Source of the DNA: an uncultured Gammaproteobacteria bacterium
Lineage (GTDB): Bacteria > Pseudomonadota > Gammaproteobacteria > Pseudomonadales > Porticoccaceae
Direction: 5' to 3'
DNA: 64,000 bases
Assembly (NCBI GenBank): GCA_913058345.1
Contig: CAJXQR010000005.1
Span: 1-64,000 of the forward strand
Position 1 is the stretch's first letter. The number at the start of each line of letters is the position of its first letter. The translations under genes and the position numbers were made by a program. Shown in pieces: positions 28,693 through 37,205 of this stretch. Under the pieces are notes generated by a model. It was given only the letters and a program-made list of their open reading frames with translations. It was not told the origin of the DNA and did no database searches.

Positions 28693-29331
28693 CTACTCAG
28701 CTTCCTGTAGCGGCGGACCGGTGAACTCCGCTTCGATTATCACGTTGATGTCATCGCCGACGCCCATCGTCGTGCCAGGTTCCGGGAGACCGTATGTCAT
28801 CCCGAAATCGGATCGCTTGAACGACGCAGTGGCGGAAAATCCGATCCGGGCGTTCGGGTCCATGGGATGCCCTTTGTAGCCTCCGTTGAAAATCGCTTCA
28901 AGAACGACAGGTTTCCTGATGCCTAATATCTCCAGATCACCGTGGACGTTGACGGTTTTCTCGTCGGTTAACTCCACCCGGCGGGATGTGAAAGTGATCT
29001 CGGGAAACACCTTGGCATTCAGCCAATGCTCATCATTCAGGATAGTATCGGTAAATCCTTCCGGTGGGCTCGGAAGGTCAAGGGAAAGAGGGTTGATCGT
29101 CGCTCTTAGGGATGACTTCTCCAATTGCGCCGGATCAAGCTCAAGTGTGGCGTCAAATGAATCGAAAGTCATGGTGTAGTTGGTGAAGCCGAGATGACTG
29201 ACACTGAACACTAGGCTCGCATGACTCTTATCCAGCGTGTAAGTGCCTGAAGGAAGATCGGTTGTGTTTTCTGCCTGCACCGGAAAGGTGATACACAGCA
29301 CTATAATAGCGATAAGACTGTACATTCTCAT
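28693..29331 (-). CDS. YceI-family periplasmic lipid-binding protein
   Basis: 212 residues with a signal peptide (about 1-20) and the YceI lipocalin-like barrel: GTYTLDKSHASLVFSVSHLG at the start, GDLEILGIRKPVVLEAIFNGG in the middle, FGMTYGLPEPGTTMGVGDDI near the end. Relatives bind polyisoprenoids in the periplasm and respond to acid or osmotic stress. It converges with the Fur gene and is 9 bp downstream of the VOC gene. Confidence 0.92.
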   Translation of the reverse strand: MRMYSLIAIIVLCITFPVQAENTTDLPSGTYTLDKSHASLVFSVSHLGFTNYTMTFDSFDATLELDPAQLEKSSLRATINPLSLDLPSPPEGFTDTILNDEHWLNAKVFPEITFTSRRVELTDEKTVNVHGDLEILGIRKPVVLEAIFNGGYKGHPMDPNARIGFSATASFKRSDFGMTYGLPEPGTTMGVGDDINVIIEAEFTGPPLQEAE

Positions 29332-29340
29332 GGGGTGAAC

Positions 29341-30234
29341 CTATGCGCTTATGAGTTTTTCGATATCCAGTTTTTTCATTTGCAGCATCACTTGCGTGAC
29401 CCGCGCTATTTTCTCCCGGTCACTGCCGCCTAAAAGGTCTCCCATAATGGTGGGAGAGATTTGCCATGATAAACCGTATTGGTCTTTTACCCACCCACAT
29501 TGTTCGGCTTCTGGCATGGCGGAAAGCTTTTCCCAGAAATAATCAATCTCTTCCTGCGTATCACAATTGATCATGAGGGATATTGCCTCATTGAAGGAAA
29601 ACCCGTGTTCATGTGCGGAGTCCATGGCTGCCATCCAGGTGCCGCCAATCATAAAGTCGGCAAACATCACTGTTCCTTCCCTATCGGGTTCCATGCCTGC
29701 GGGGTAGCGGGCCATTAAACCCTGTTTCGAATCCTTGAAAACGGACGTGTAATGCTTGATGGCGTCTTCGGCCTTGCCGCAGTTCTCGCCGACGAACATG
29801 AGGCACGGCACAATGGGCGGTCTGGGGTTTCCATCAGGGTCGGTCAGAATTAACTGCCACGATATTCCGTACCGGTCCTGAATCCAGCCATAGCGCTCAC
29901 TAAACGGATATTGATCAAGCGGCATAAGTGTTGTGCCGTTTATGGCAAGTTTCTCCCAGACGTTATCAATCTTTTTTGCCGCGTCCGGATCGCGGGACGG
30001 ATCAAAGTTGATAAAAAATGAAATCGACGGGTTAGGCGTAAACAACGGACCTGCGCTGATGGCCATGAAAGGACAGCCCAGCAGATTGAATGACACAACC
30101 TCACAGTCGCCAGAGGGGGTATCGTGCAGGGTTGTTACATCGGTAACTTCTGAATCTTCAAGTATCTCTGTATAGAATTCAGCGGCTTCTTTGGCTTCCT
30201 TGTCAAACCATAGATGGGGAATGATTTTTTGCAT
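29341..30234 (-). CDS. Two-domain VOC-family protein (PhnB/3-dmu-9_3-mt type)
   Basis: 297 residues with two copies of the same fold: domain 1 (about 1-135; IIPHLWFDKEAKEAAEFY…QDRYGISWQLI) and domain 2 (about 140-290; LMFVGENCGKAEDAIKHYTSVF…KDQYGLSWQI). The family was once named 3-demethylubiquinone methyltransferase but no methylase motif is present. Biochemical role unknown. It reads toward the YceI gene. Confidence 0.9.
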   Translation of the reverse strand: MQKIIPHLWFDKEAKEAAEFYTEILEDSEVTDVTTLHDTPSGDCEVVSFNLLGCPFMAISAGPLFTPNPSISFFINFDPSRDPDAAKKIDNVWEKLAINGTTLMPLDQYPFSERYGWIQDRYGISWQLILTDPDGNPRPPIVPCLMFVGENCGKAEDAIKHYTSVFKDSKQGLMARYPAGMEPDREGTVMFADFMIGGTWMAAMDSAHEHGFSFNEAISLMINCDTQEEIDYFWEKLSAMPEAEQCGWVKDQYGLSWQISPTIMGDLLGGSDREKIARVTQVMLQMKKLDIEKLISA

Positions 30235-30715
30235 GGTTTTCTCCTTGTCAAATCATCATAGTGGTTCTGAGTTGGCTGTAAAACAATATTCACGAACACG
30301 CCGGAAGACTACCTCAACGGAGTTTTAAAGAGGTTAATTATCGCCGAGTACTGTTACACCTGATAGTCGAACAGGCCGACCGGTATTCGACATGGCCATG
30401 AAGAGATTTTTGATGAGTTATCCACTTTGACAGCAAGCCGGGTAGGCGCAACTCCGGCGAAGGTTGAGAGCTCACGATGATTTGATTCGTGATCACCGGT
30501 AACGAAGACGTTTAATGTGTAGGAGAGCTGTTTTGTAGTTTCCACTGGGTGACTACACCGCCCGGAAGGCGGAGATTTTGCATTGAGGCTGAGGCATTCT
30601 CAAAATTTGGGTTAGCCTGAGTAAGCAAGATGACAACAGGCAGTAAGTAGTGATGGATGATAAAACATCTTATTGGATGCTTTATTATAGCTAATGGGTC
30701 TGGCTGGACCGATAG
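30235..30715. other. Non-coding stretch upstream of the hipBA operon
   Basis: About 480 bases between divergent genes. I find no convincing gene, tRNA or repeat. The base composition is more AT-rich than the transfer genes. The last part leads into the promoter at 30716. Confidence 0.5.
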
Positions 30716-30743
30716 TTGATATTGGTCTAAGGTTCTGTATAAT
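30716..30743 (+). promoter_or_regulatory. Strong sigma-70 promoter of the hipBA operon
   Basis: TTGATA (30716-30721), 16-bp spacer, TATAAT (30738-30743), 51 bp before the hipB-like ATG. It is followed at once by palindromic sequence described in the next entry, so it is suited to autoregulation. Confidence 0.75.
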
Positions 30744-30747
30744 CATT

Positions 30748-30786
30748 CCCATCAGAAGTTTAAAGGCAGAATTTCTGTCTGATGGG
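30748..30786. promoter_or_regulatory. Probable HipB operator
   Basis: 8-bp arms CCCATCAG and CTGATGGG (30748-30755 and 30779-30786) enclose an 11-bp palindrome CAGAATTTCTG (30767-30777). The site lies between promoter and ATG, where HipB-like antitoxins bind their own operon. Assignment is inference from position and symmetry. Confidence 0.5.
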
Positions 30787-30794
30787 AGTTTTAA

Positions 30795-31118
30795 ATGGAA
30801 TCCCCGATTCCCCTGCCGGTCGAGCGAGCCATTCTCAAGCTGGGTAGCGATATATCACTGGCACGTCGGCGGCGCCATATCACCCAGGCCTCGCTGGCGG
30901 AGCGCATGGGTGCGTCGATCTCCACCGTTCAGCGTATGGAGAAGGGTGATGCCCGTATACCGATCCACTTTTTTGCCCGTGCCCTGCATGTGTTTGGAGA
31001 AATACAGGCTCTGGAACACTTGCTGGACACCGCGAGCGACGAGATTGGACTGACCCTGATGGATGAGAACCTGCCCAAGCGCGTGCGTAGTAAGCGCGGC
31101 ACGCCAAAAGCACTATGA
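30795..31118 (+). CDS. hipB: HipB-like XRE antitoxin/regulator
   Basis: 107 residues with a helix-turn-helix at about 25-75 (ARRRRHITQASLAERMGASISTVQRMEKGD). The basic C-terminus (KRVRSKRGT) resembles the tail that enters DNA or contacts HipA. Position directly before a HipA kinase gene supports an antitoxin role. 45 bp separate the two. Confidence 0.88.
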   Translation: MESPIPLPVERAILKLGSDISLARRRRHITQASLAERMGASISTVQRMEKGDARIPIHFFARALHVFGEIQALEHLLDTASDEIGLTLMDENLPKRVRSKRGTPKAL

Positions 31119-31163
31119 GAATGAATGCGTCATGAGAAATCCTAAAAACAAAGGGCGCATCGC

Positions 31164-32459
31164 ATGAGAACTGCCACTACATCGATACGCAAACAGGTTC
31201 AGTTATGCATCGGCAAGGCCGGAACACCGGTAGGCCAGCTCGTGTACGTAAAGCAGGGGCGACGTGAGAACAGCGCCATCGCCTATGACGAACCATGGTT
31301 GTCCAACCCGGAACGGTTCAACGTCTCCGCCGATTTGCGCCTGGGGACGGGATACCAGCCCCACAAAGCGGCCTCTCCGCACGATTCGGTCTTCCATGGC
31401 GCCATTGCCGATACGGCACCGGATGTCTGGGGAAGGCGGGTCATTGCCCGCGATCATGCCAAGCGTCGAAAGGAGAACCCGCGTCTTTCCGCGCTCACTG
31501 AAATGGATTACTTATTGGCGGTCGATGATTTCAGCCGGGTCGGGGCCTTGCGGCTGCGTGACGGGGACGGGAGCTACCACCGGTCGGTGGAGGAGGGGCG
31601 GCGCAGCACACCACCATTGCTCGAACTCGGGAAAATTTTCCACGCCAGCCAGGCACTGGAGCGGGGCCAGGAAACTTCGGAGGATCTGCGTTACCTGCAG
31701 GGCAAGGGGACGTCGTTGGGCGGTCTGCGCCCCAAATGCACGGTGATCGACGAAGACGGCTGGCTCGCTATCGGTAAGTTTCCGAGTGTGGGTGACACCC
31801 GAAGCGTCACCCGAGGGGAAGTATTGGCCCTGCAACTGGCGCGGTGCGCTGGCATTGAGGCCGCCATCGCGCGTATCGTTCAATTGGAGGATGTGCCAGT
31901 GGCGATGATCCGCCGTTTTGACCGTAGCGGCACTGATGGCCGGATTCCCTACCAGTCGGCGGCTTCTCTGTTGCAGGCCTCACGCGAGGAGGAGCGCAGC
32001 TACACCGAAATCGCCGACGCCATCCGCAGTTATGGCCACGCACCTGCGCAAGACTTGCAGCAGCTCTGGCGCCGACTGGTATTCAACCTGTTGATCACCA
32101 ACGTGGACGACCACCTGCAGAATCATGGCTTCCTGCACGTAGAACGCGGACTCTGGCGCTTGTCGCCGGCCTTCGACATCAACCCCTTCCCGGACAAGGA
32201 GCGAGAATCCAAGACCTGGCTGTCGGAACAAGACGGGCCCATCACCGACCTGGAGATGCTGTTGGCCCGGAGTGCCTATTTTTCACTGGATAAAGACAAG
32301 GCCCTGGCCGTTTTGGCGGAAGTACGGGCGGTGGTAGCGAACTGGCGGGACATTGCCGTCGGCCCGGAAGTGGGCATGCGGCGGGAGGATTTGGAAGATT
32401 TTGCGTCGGCCTTTGAGCATGAGCAGATGGAAATAGCCGCCGCATTATTGAAACATTAA
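31164..32459 (+). CDS. hipA: HipA-like serine/threonine kinase toxin
   Basis: 431 residues, normal HipA length. N-terminal HipA_N/Couple_hipA region with VFHGAIADTAPDVWGRR, the glycine-rich loop region KGTSLGGLRPKCTV, the catalytic motif NVDDHLQN at about 313-320 and DINPFP near 338, the DFG-equivalent. HipA of E. coli phosphorylates glutamyl-tRNA synthetase and halts growth; other HipA kinases have other targets, unknown here. Ten bases separate it from the DUF4238 gene, so toxin and downstream genes share a transcript. Confidence 0.9.
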   Translation: MRTATTSIRKQVQLCIGKAGTPVGQLVYVKQGRRENSAIAYDEPWLSNPERFNVSADLRLGTGYQPHKAASPHDSVFHGAIADTAPDVWGRRVIARDHAKRRKENPRLSALTEMDYLLAVDDFSRVGALRLRDGDGSYHRSVEEGRRSTPPLLELGKIFHASQALERGQETSEDLRYLQGKGTSLGGLRPKCTVIDEDGWLAIGKFPSVGDTRSVTRGEVLALQLARCAGIEAAIARIVQLEDVPVAMIRRFDRSGTDGRIPYQSAASLLQASREEERSYTEIADAIRSYGHAPAQDLQQLWRRLVFNLLITNVDDHLQNHGFLHVERGLWRLSPAFDINPFPDKERESKTWLSEQDGPITDLEMLLARSAYFSLDKDKALAVLAEVRAVVANWRDIAVGPEVGMRREDLEDFASAFEHEQMEIAAALLKH

Positions 32460-32469
32460 GGCTCTTTCA

Positions 32470-34908
32470 ATGGATCACCAACTGACACGAAAAAATCATT
32501 ATGTGCCCATTTGGTATCAACGACGATTCCTTGCCGAAGGCAAAAGCAAGCTTTATTACCTCGATATTGACCCAGCCAAAACGGAGCTGCCCGATGGCCG
32601 GATTGTAGAAAGCCGCGCTGTTTCTATCCAGGGGCCAAAGAGTTGCTTCTGGACACAGGACCTCTATACGACTCAATTTGGAGAGGTGTTGAACGATGAA
32701 ATTGAGCGATACCTATTTGGTAAAATTGATAATGAAGGTGCAAAGGCTGTTCGTGCGCTTTCTGATAATGACCCGGTAGCCATACACAAATCCTTCCGAT
32801 CACTTTTCGAATACTTGGATGCGCAAAAATTGCGGACCCCGAAAGGTCTGGACTGGATTCAAGTGCGATATTCGAATCTGACGCAGCTAGAACTTATGGA
32901 AGAAATGCAGGGCTTGCGTCTCATGCATTGCATCATGTGGTCAGAGGGTGTTCGGGAGATAGTGTCGGCCGACGAGTCTGACGTGAAGTTTATTGTAACG
33001 GATCACCCCGTTACAATTTACAACCCCGCATGTCCACCGGATTCTGAAGTTTGCGATTATCCATATGACCCCCTGATTGAAATGGTCGGTAGTCAAACAG
33101 TATTCGCGCTTGATGCGAATCATTGCCTTATTCTGACGAATCTCGAATATGCGGAAAATCCCGATGAGGCAAATTTGATGGCTACGCGAACCAATGCACG
33201 GTATCGGGGGACGGGCGTGGTGCGAACGGACGCCTTTATCAGAACACGTAAATTAACCCGCGCTGATGTGATCGGAATCAACTACCTCCTGAAACAGAGG
33301 GCTCGTCAGTACGTCGCGGCAGGGGAAAGATCATGGCTTAGTCCAGAGACGGAGTTTTCCGGTAATTGGTCTGATATTGGCAAAACTCTGTTGCCGAGTG
33401 ATGAACTCTGGCGGTTTGGAGGCGAGATATATGTTGGTTACGACGATAGGCCTACATATTACCAGGACGCATTCGGTCGTACATCCGGAGCACATCAATA
33501 TCTGAGAAAGAAACGGGATATGACCCCTCCGGGGCGAAACGATCCCTGTGGTTGCGGCAGTGGGCGTAAATACAAGAAGTGTTGCATGCACCTGCCGGAA
33601 CAAGAACGGCCATCATGGAAAGTTTACGGAATTCGCGAGCGCAACCTCATGTTTTGTCGTGCGGTCGCCGATATCTTGGGGCTTGATGCAGGTAAGACAT
33701 GGCAGGATGTGCAGCACGAGCTGAGTGATGAGCAGGTCAAACGGATTCATGAAGCCTTTGGGAGTTTGTGGCCACGTGATACCGACTTGGCGGAACTGTT
33801 GCCGCGTCCTTGCGAAACTATTTCCCGGGCTGTATATCTGGGTACGCTGGATCCTCGTACCATAGTAGGAAATGCTACCGGCTGGTTACCATATTTCGAT
33901 GAGATAATCCTCCCGAATCCCTTCGTAAATCCGTCGTTTATCCGGCCCGAATACAGCCCGGTAATGTCACCGGCACAACACAAAGAACAAACAATTAAAA
34001 ATGTATTGTTGATGCTGATCCTTGAGCCGTATATCGATGCTGGATTGATTCATCTGGTGCCAGATCCGAACGATTTTAACGATGAACTCAGGAAGATTGT
34101 ATGGCAAATGGCGGAGGAGCGCACTGCGAATTGGAAGGCTAGCGACGATGATTTTGGGCTTTCAAAAAAATTGGCCAAGGACGATTTTATGCGGTCTATC
34201 AAAAGGCTTCCCGAGCCATCTCTTCGTGAGTATCTACGGAAACTCTCCCCGGAACTTAGCGCCGCCGAACTTGACTCTGCGGTGGTGCATATGAAGTCGG
34301 AGCTTGCCCAAGATCCCTTAGCGCTTCTGCAACCCAGTGAGACAGGGGAAGCTGGAGCCCAGCTACGGATTGTGAAGGGATTTAACCTTGAAGTAGCGAT
34401 GTTTCTGGCGGGGTTAACCGGATCAACGCTCTACACCGATATGCGAGTTCATTGGAATCACCTCCACGCACGATCTCGATTGACTGAATCCCTGAAACCG
34501 GATGTGATTTGGCAACCACTAGTTGATGTTGCCAAAACGATAATCTTTCCCATCAATCTCCAAGGCCACTCAGGGTTTGAAGCCCGAATGTCGGGCAAGT
34601 GTGGCGGGATGAGAACACAAATCCGCCGTATTACGAATACTCTCCGAGATAATGTGAGTGACACTTCTGCCTGTCAACTCGCTGAGGAGTTCAAGAAAGC
34701 GGCGGAACGTATGCAGGCGGAACGCTCAACAACGACCACTGAAATGATTTTGGATGGGCATATAGAGTTGTCCGTTCCGTCGGGAGGCTTTGAACGAAAT
34801 GCGGTGCGACGTTTGTTACTAACGTTTGGGCGTGCGAAGGATATTGCGTCAATTCCGATGGCATTTTTTGTTCGAGTTGCTGGGCACCTTGAGCACTCTG
34901 TGGAATAG
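32470..34908 (+). CDS. DUF4238-like protein with internal SEC-C zinc motif
   Basis: 812 residues. Residues about 1-300 resemble DUF4238 (start HQLTRKNHYVPIWYQRRFL, then SVQG-like SIQGPKSCFWTQDLYT and FIVTDHPVTIYNP). A SEC-C zinc motif GRNDPCGCGSGRKYKKCC sits at about 354-372. The remaining 440 residues are soluble and unassigned. DUF4238 proteins are often found in defence or mobile islands; SEC-C motifs bring proteins to ribosomes or SecB in other settings. It lies between hipA (10 bp) and the HEPN-like gene (1 bp). This three-part build is unfamiliar to me. Confidence 0.75.
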   Translation: MDHQLTRKNHYVPIWYQRRFLAEGKSKLYYLDIDPAKTELPDGRIVESRAVSIQGPKSCFWTQDLYTTQFGEVLNDEIERYLFGKIDNEGAKAVRALSDNDPVAIHKSFRSLFEYLDAQKLRTPKGLDWIQVRYSNLTQLELMEEMQGLRLMHCIMWSEGVREIVSADESDVKFIVTDHPVTIYNPACPPDSEVCDYPYDPLIEMVGSQTVFALDANHCLILTNLEYAENPDEANLMATRTNARYRGTGVVRTDAFIRTRKLTRADVIGINYLLKQRARQYVAAGERSWLSPETEFSGNWSDIGKTLLPSDELWRFGGEIYVGYDDRPTYYQDAFGRTSGAHQYLRKKRDMTPPGRNDPCGCGSGRKYKKCCMHLPEQERPSWKVYGIRERNLMFCRAVADILGLDAGKTWQDVQHELSDEQVKRIHEAFGSLWPRDTDLAELLPRPCETISRAVYLGTLDPRTIVGNATGWLPYFDEIILPNPFVNPSFIRPEYSPVMSPAQHKEQTIKNVLLMLILEPYIDAGLIHLVPDPNDFNDELRKIVWQMAEERTANWKASDDDFGLSKKLAKDDFMRSIKRLPEPSLREYLRKLSPELSAAELDSAVVHMKSELAQDPLALLQPSETGEAGAQLRIVKGFNLEVAMFLAGLTGSTLYTDMRVHWNHLHARSRLTESLKPDVIWQPLVDVAKTIIFPINLQGHSGFEARMSGKCGGMRTQIRRITNTLRDNVSDTSACQLAEEFKKAAERMQAERSTTTTEMILDGHIELSVPSGGFERNAVRRLLLTFGRAKDIASIPMAFFVRVAGHLEHSVE

Positions 34909-34909
34909 G

Positions 34910-36418
34910 ATGGACGAAGGGTTTATCCAACGTACCTGTCCGATACTTCTGAGCGATAGAACCACAATGACTGATTTGCATAATTTGGTGAAAAGAATCA
35001 TCGAGGACCTTCGAATCCACCAGGAATGTCCACAGTTCCAAGGGGACAAGGATGACCCATTTCCCCGCATGATTGGTGCTGGTGATGGGCGGCATATTTC
35101 GATTACGAAAACGGCCGACCAACTGATCGCTGATGTGGCGTATCACTTCATGAAGCGAGCCCCTTCGTTGGAAACACAATTATCAGCAAACGATTTAAGA
35201 AGTATGGTTCGTAGGGCATTTGGCCCCGCGTTGGTCAAAATCGACTTGGATGCAGATGTCGGCCAAAACGCAGAATTGGTCCTGAAGAGTGTCGAGGAAG
35301 CTTTGTCGAATGAAATTCAATGGATATCGTCGAATGGGCAACGGGAATATGCTTTCGGTTGCACACTCTTCAGTGATGACGACATCGCTCCGTTTGATAT
35401 TGGCCCAGTTCGATTTGAACCTCGAAAGATGTGGCTTGATCGAAAGATGACGGATGGTCGATGGGTTCGAGTGGTGTCAGGTGGTCGTATAGAACGATTT
35501 TCGCAAAAAATTGCGGATGGGCCAATTTCGAAAGTCACAGGTCGTAGAATCCTTCAGGCATGGCAGGGCAAACGATTGAAGAGTAGGAAATCTTCCGCTG
35601 ACGCCAATGACGAAAAATTTATTCTCCAAGCCATTGGGAAATGCCCTTATGTCTGTTCCGTCAGGGTCCCGGGGTTTGGAGGTGAAGCAGGACTGCAGAA
35701 AGCAGTGATAACGGCTCGTCTCGCCATGGCTACAGTGTCCCTGATCTGGGAAACACCCTCAGAAGCATTGAAGGGGATCAGGTTATGTGCAGACGAAAAA
35801 TACCAATACGGTACAATGCTTTCATTCACGCATGATGGGCTTATGCTCCCTGGTAGTATTGGTTCCAAGCGACTGCATGCGCCTTGGGTGAGTAGAGAAG
35901 CGTTGAGGGAAATTATGGAGCGGTTCGCCGGGTTTTTTGCTCTCGCCGGAGAGGCGATCATGACCTATCTTGATCCAGTTAGTGGTAGTAAGCGACCCAA
36001 GCTAATGAATGCTATCGCTCATGCATTGCTTTGGTTCTACGAGGGTTGCCGCGAAACCGTCGACCAAATTGCTATTGTCAAACTTTCGGCTGCTATGGAA
36101 GTTCTAACCGGTGACTTCAGCCGAAAGGGAAGCCAAAAGGCAATCCGCAGACTCATAAAATCCTGCTTTGCCATAGATGAAAATACGGTAATGACTCGGG
36201 ATGGTAAGACAATGAAGGAAGTCGTCGAACAGATATATGAAATTGGGCGGAATCGAATGATTCATGGAGAAAATGAATCTCTTGGTAAAGATTGGTCCGT
36301 CGAGCGAGCTACAGCTGAAAAACTTGCCCGGTACTGCCTTGTGATCTACGTAGATCGAGTCTCTGACACCCCCTCTTTTGATGATCCGAAGCAACTCTTG
36401 CGGTTAATTACTGAATAA
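34910..36418 (+). CDS. HEPN-like (ApeA-type) protein, putative ribonuclease
   Basis: 502 residues from the ATG at 34910, one base after the previous stop; an ATG at 34967 is the other candidate. The C-terminal third has the arrangement of Apea-like HEPN domains: FYEGCRETVDQIAIVKLSAAMEVL, then EQIYEIGRNRMIHGE with the Rx4H motif at R447-H452 that forms the active site of HEPN RNases. The N-terminal two thirds are unassigned. HEPN proteins cut RNA in toxin and phage-defence systems. Co-transcription with hipBA and the SEC-C protein suggests a combined module; no experiment supports it yet. Confidence 0.7.
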   Translation: MDEGFIQRTCPILLSDRTTMTDLHNLVKRIIEDLRIHQECPQFQGDKDDPFPRMIGAGDGRHISITKTADQLIADVAYHFMKRAPSLETQLSANDLRSMVRRAFGPALVKIDLDADVGQNAELVLKSVEEALSNEIQWISSNGQREYAFGCTLFSDDDIAPFDIGPVRFEPRKMWLDRKMTDGRWVRVVSGGRIERFSQKIADGPISKVTGRRILQAWQGKRLKSRKSSADANDEKFILQAIGKCPYVCSVRVPGFGGEAGLQKAVITARLAMATVSLIWETPSEALKGIRLCADEKYQYGTMLSFTHDGLMLPGSIGSKRLHAPWVSREALREIMERFAGFFALAGEAIMTYLDPVSGSKRPKLMNAIAHALLWFYEGCRETVDQIAIVKLSAAMEVLTGDFSRKGSQKAIRRLIKSCFAIDENTVMTRDGKTMKEVVEQIYEIGRNRMIHGENESLGKDWSVERATAEKLARYCLVIYVDRVSDTPSFDDPKQLLRLITE

Positions 36419-36444
36419 TATTGTTCAATAAATGATCAAAAGGA

Positions 36445-37194
36445 TCACAAGTACTTCTTGAAACTCCCCGCAACAATATCAACAGCCACACCCAGCAGCA
36501 CCGCTCCCGGGAGAATAATAGCGAGCGGATTGACGCTAATCGGAAACGTCAGATAGACAACCCAGGGCAATACAGCGAGGGGGACCAGACTGGCCTTGGC
36601 GCGGTGATAGATGAAACCGGATTCGCGCCCGGCTTCGAAGCGTCGGAGGTCGCGGCGGACCAGGCCATCCACCAGGCCGACAAACATCGCCATAAGCAGT
36701 AGCGGGATCATCAAGCTCAGCACACATAACCGGACCCCAAACACGAGCGTGGCGTACGCAGCCGTGATCAGGCAGCGTTGCATATGGGTGTAAGCCTGTG
36801 TCAGATAATAGCTAAAATCCCGTACCGAGTGGTTTTTGGTGTCGTGGGACGACTGCGCGGACTGCTTTGCCGTTTGCAACAGGCCGGTTCTCACGAAAAG
36901 AAAATCGTGGCCAGTATTCACCCATCGGGTGATCGTCCGCCCCGGCTCCTGAACCACAATGCTGCGGGTAAACCGATGGTCGAGATTGTCGAGTTCGCGA
37001 TGCAGCATATCCCGGGCGTGGTGCCAGCTCTGGTTCTCCCAGAACAGGTACATACCTGCACACTCGATCAGAATGAACAGGAGCAGGGAGCCACACAGAA
37101 CCCCCAGAAACCGGAACGGCAATGTGATTAGCCTGAGGAGTAGGCCCTGTTGCCGGGTTTGTTGCCGCGCGGCCACGTTGGCCGGATCTGCCAT
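36445..37194 (-). CDS. ICE membrane protein (TIGR03747, PFL_4697 family)
   Basis: 249 residues with four or five membrane helices (about 22-48, 140-175, 200-240) and the family pattern WHHARDMLHRELDNLDHRF and VDGLVRRDLRRFEAGRESGFIYHRAK. Usually encoded just after the TraD coupling protein, as here (11 bp). Role in the inner-membrane transfer complex is assumed. Confidence 0.93.
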   Translation of the reverse strand: MADPANVAARQQTRQQGLLLRLITLPFRFLGVLCGSLLLFILIECAGMYLFWENQSWHHARDMLHRELDNLDHRFTRSIVVQEPGRTITRWVNTGHDFLFVRTGLLQTAKQSAQSSHDTKNHSVRDFSYYLTQAYTHMQRCLITAAYATLVFGVRLCVLSLMIPLLLMAMFVGLVDGLVRRDLRRFEAGRESGFIYHRAKASLVPLAVLPWVVYLTFPISVNPLAIILPGAVLLGVAVDIVAGSFKKYL

Positions 37195-37205
37195 CGTGCA
37201 CCCCT

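Noticed and set aside
30354-30545. 63-codon minus-strand frame in the gap before hipB
   Set aside because: No ribosome site, no similarity I recognise, and in a region otherwise without coding character.
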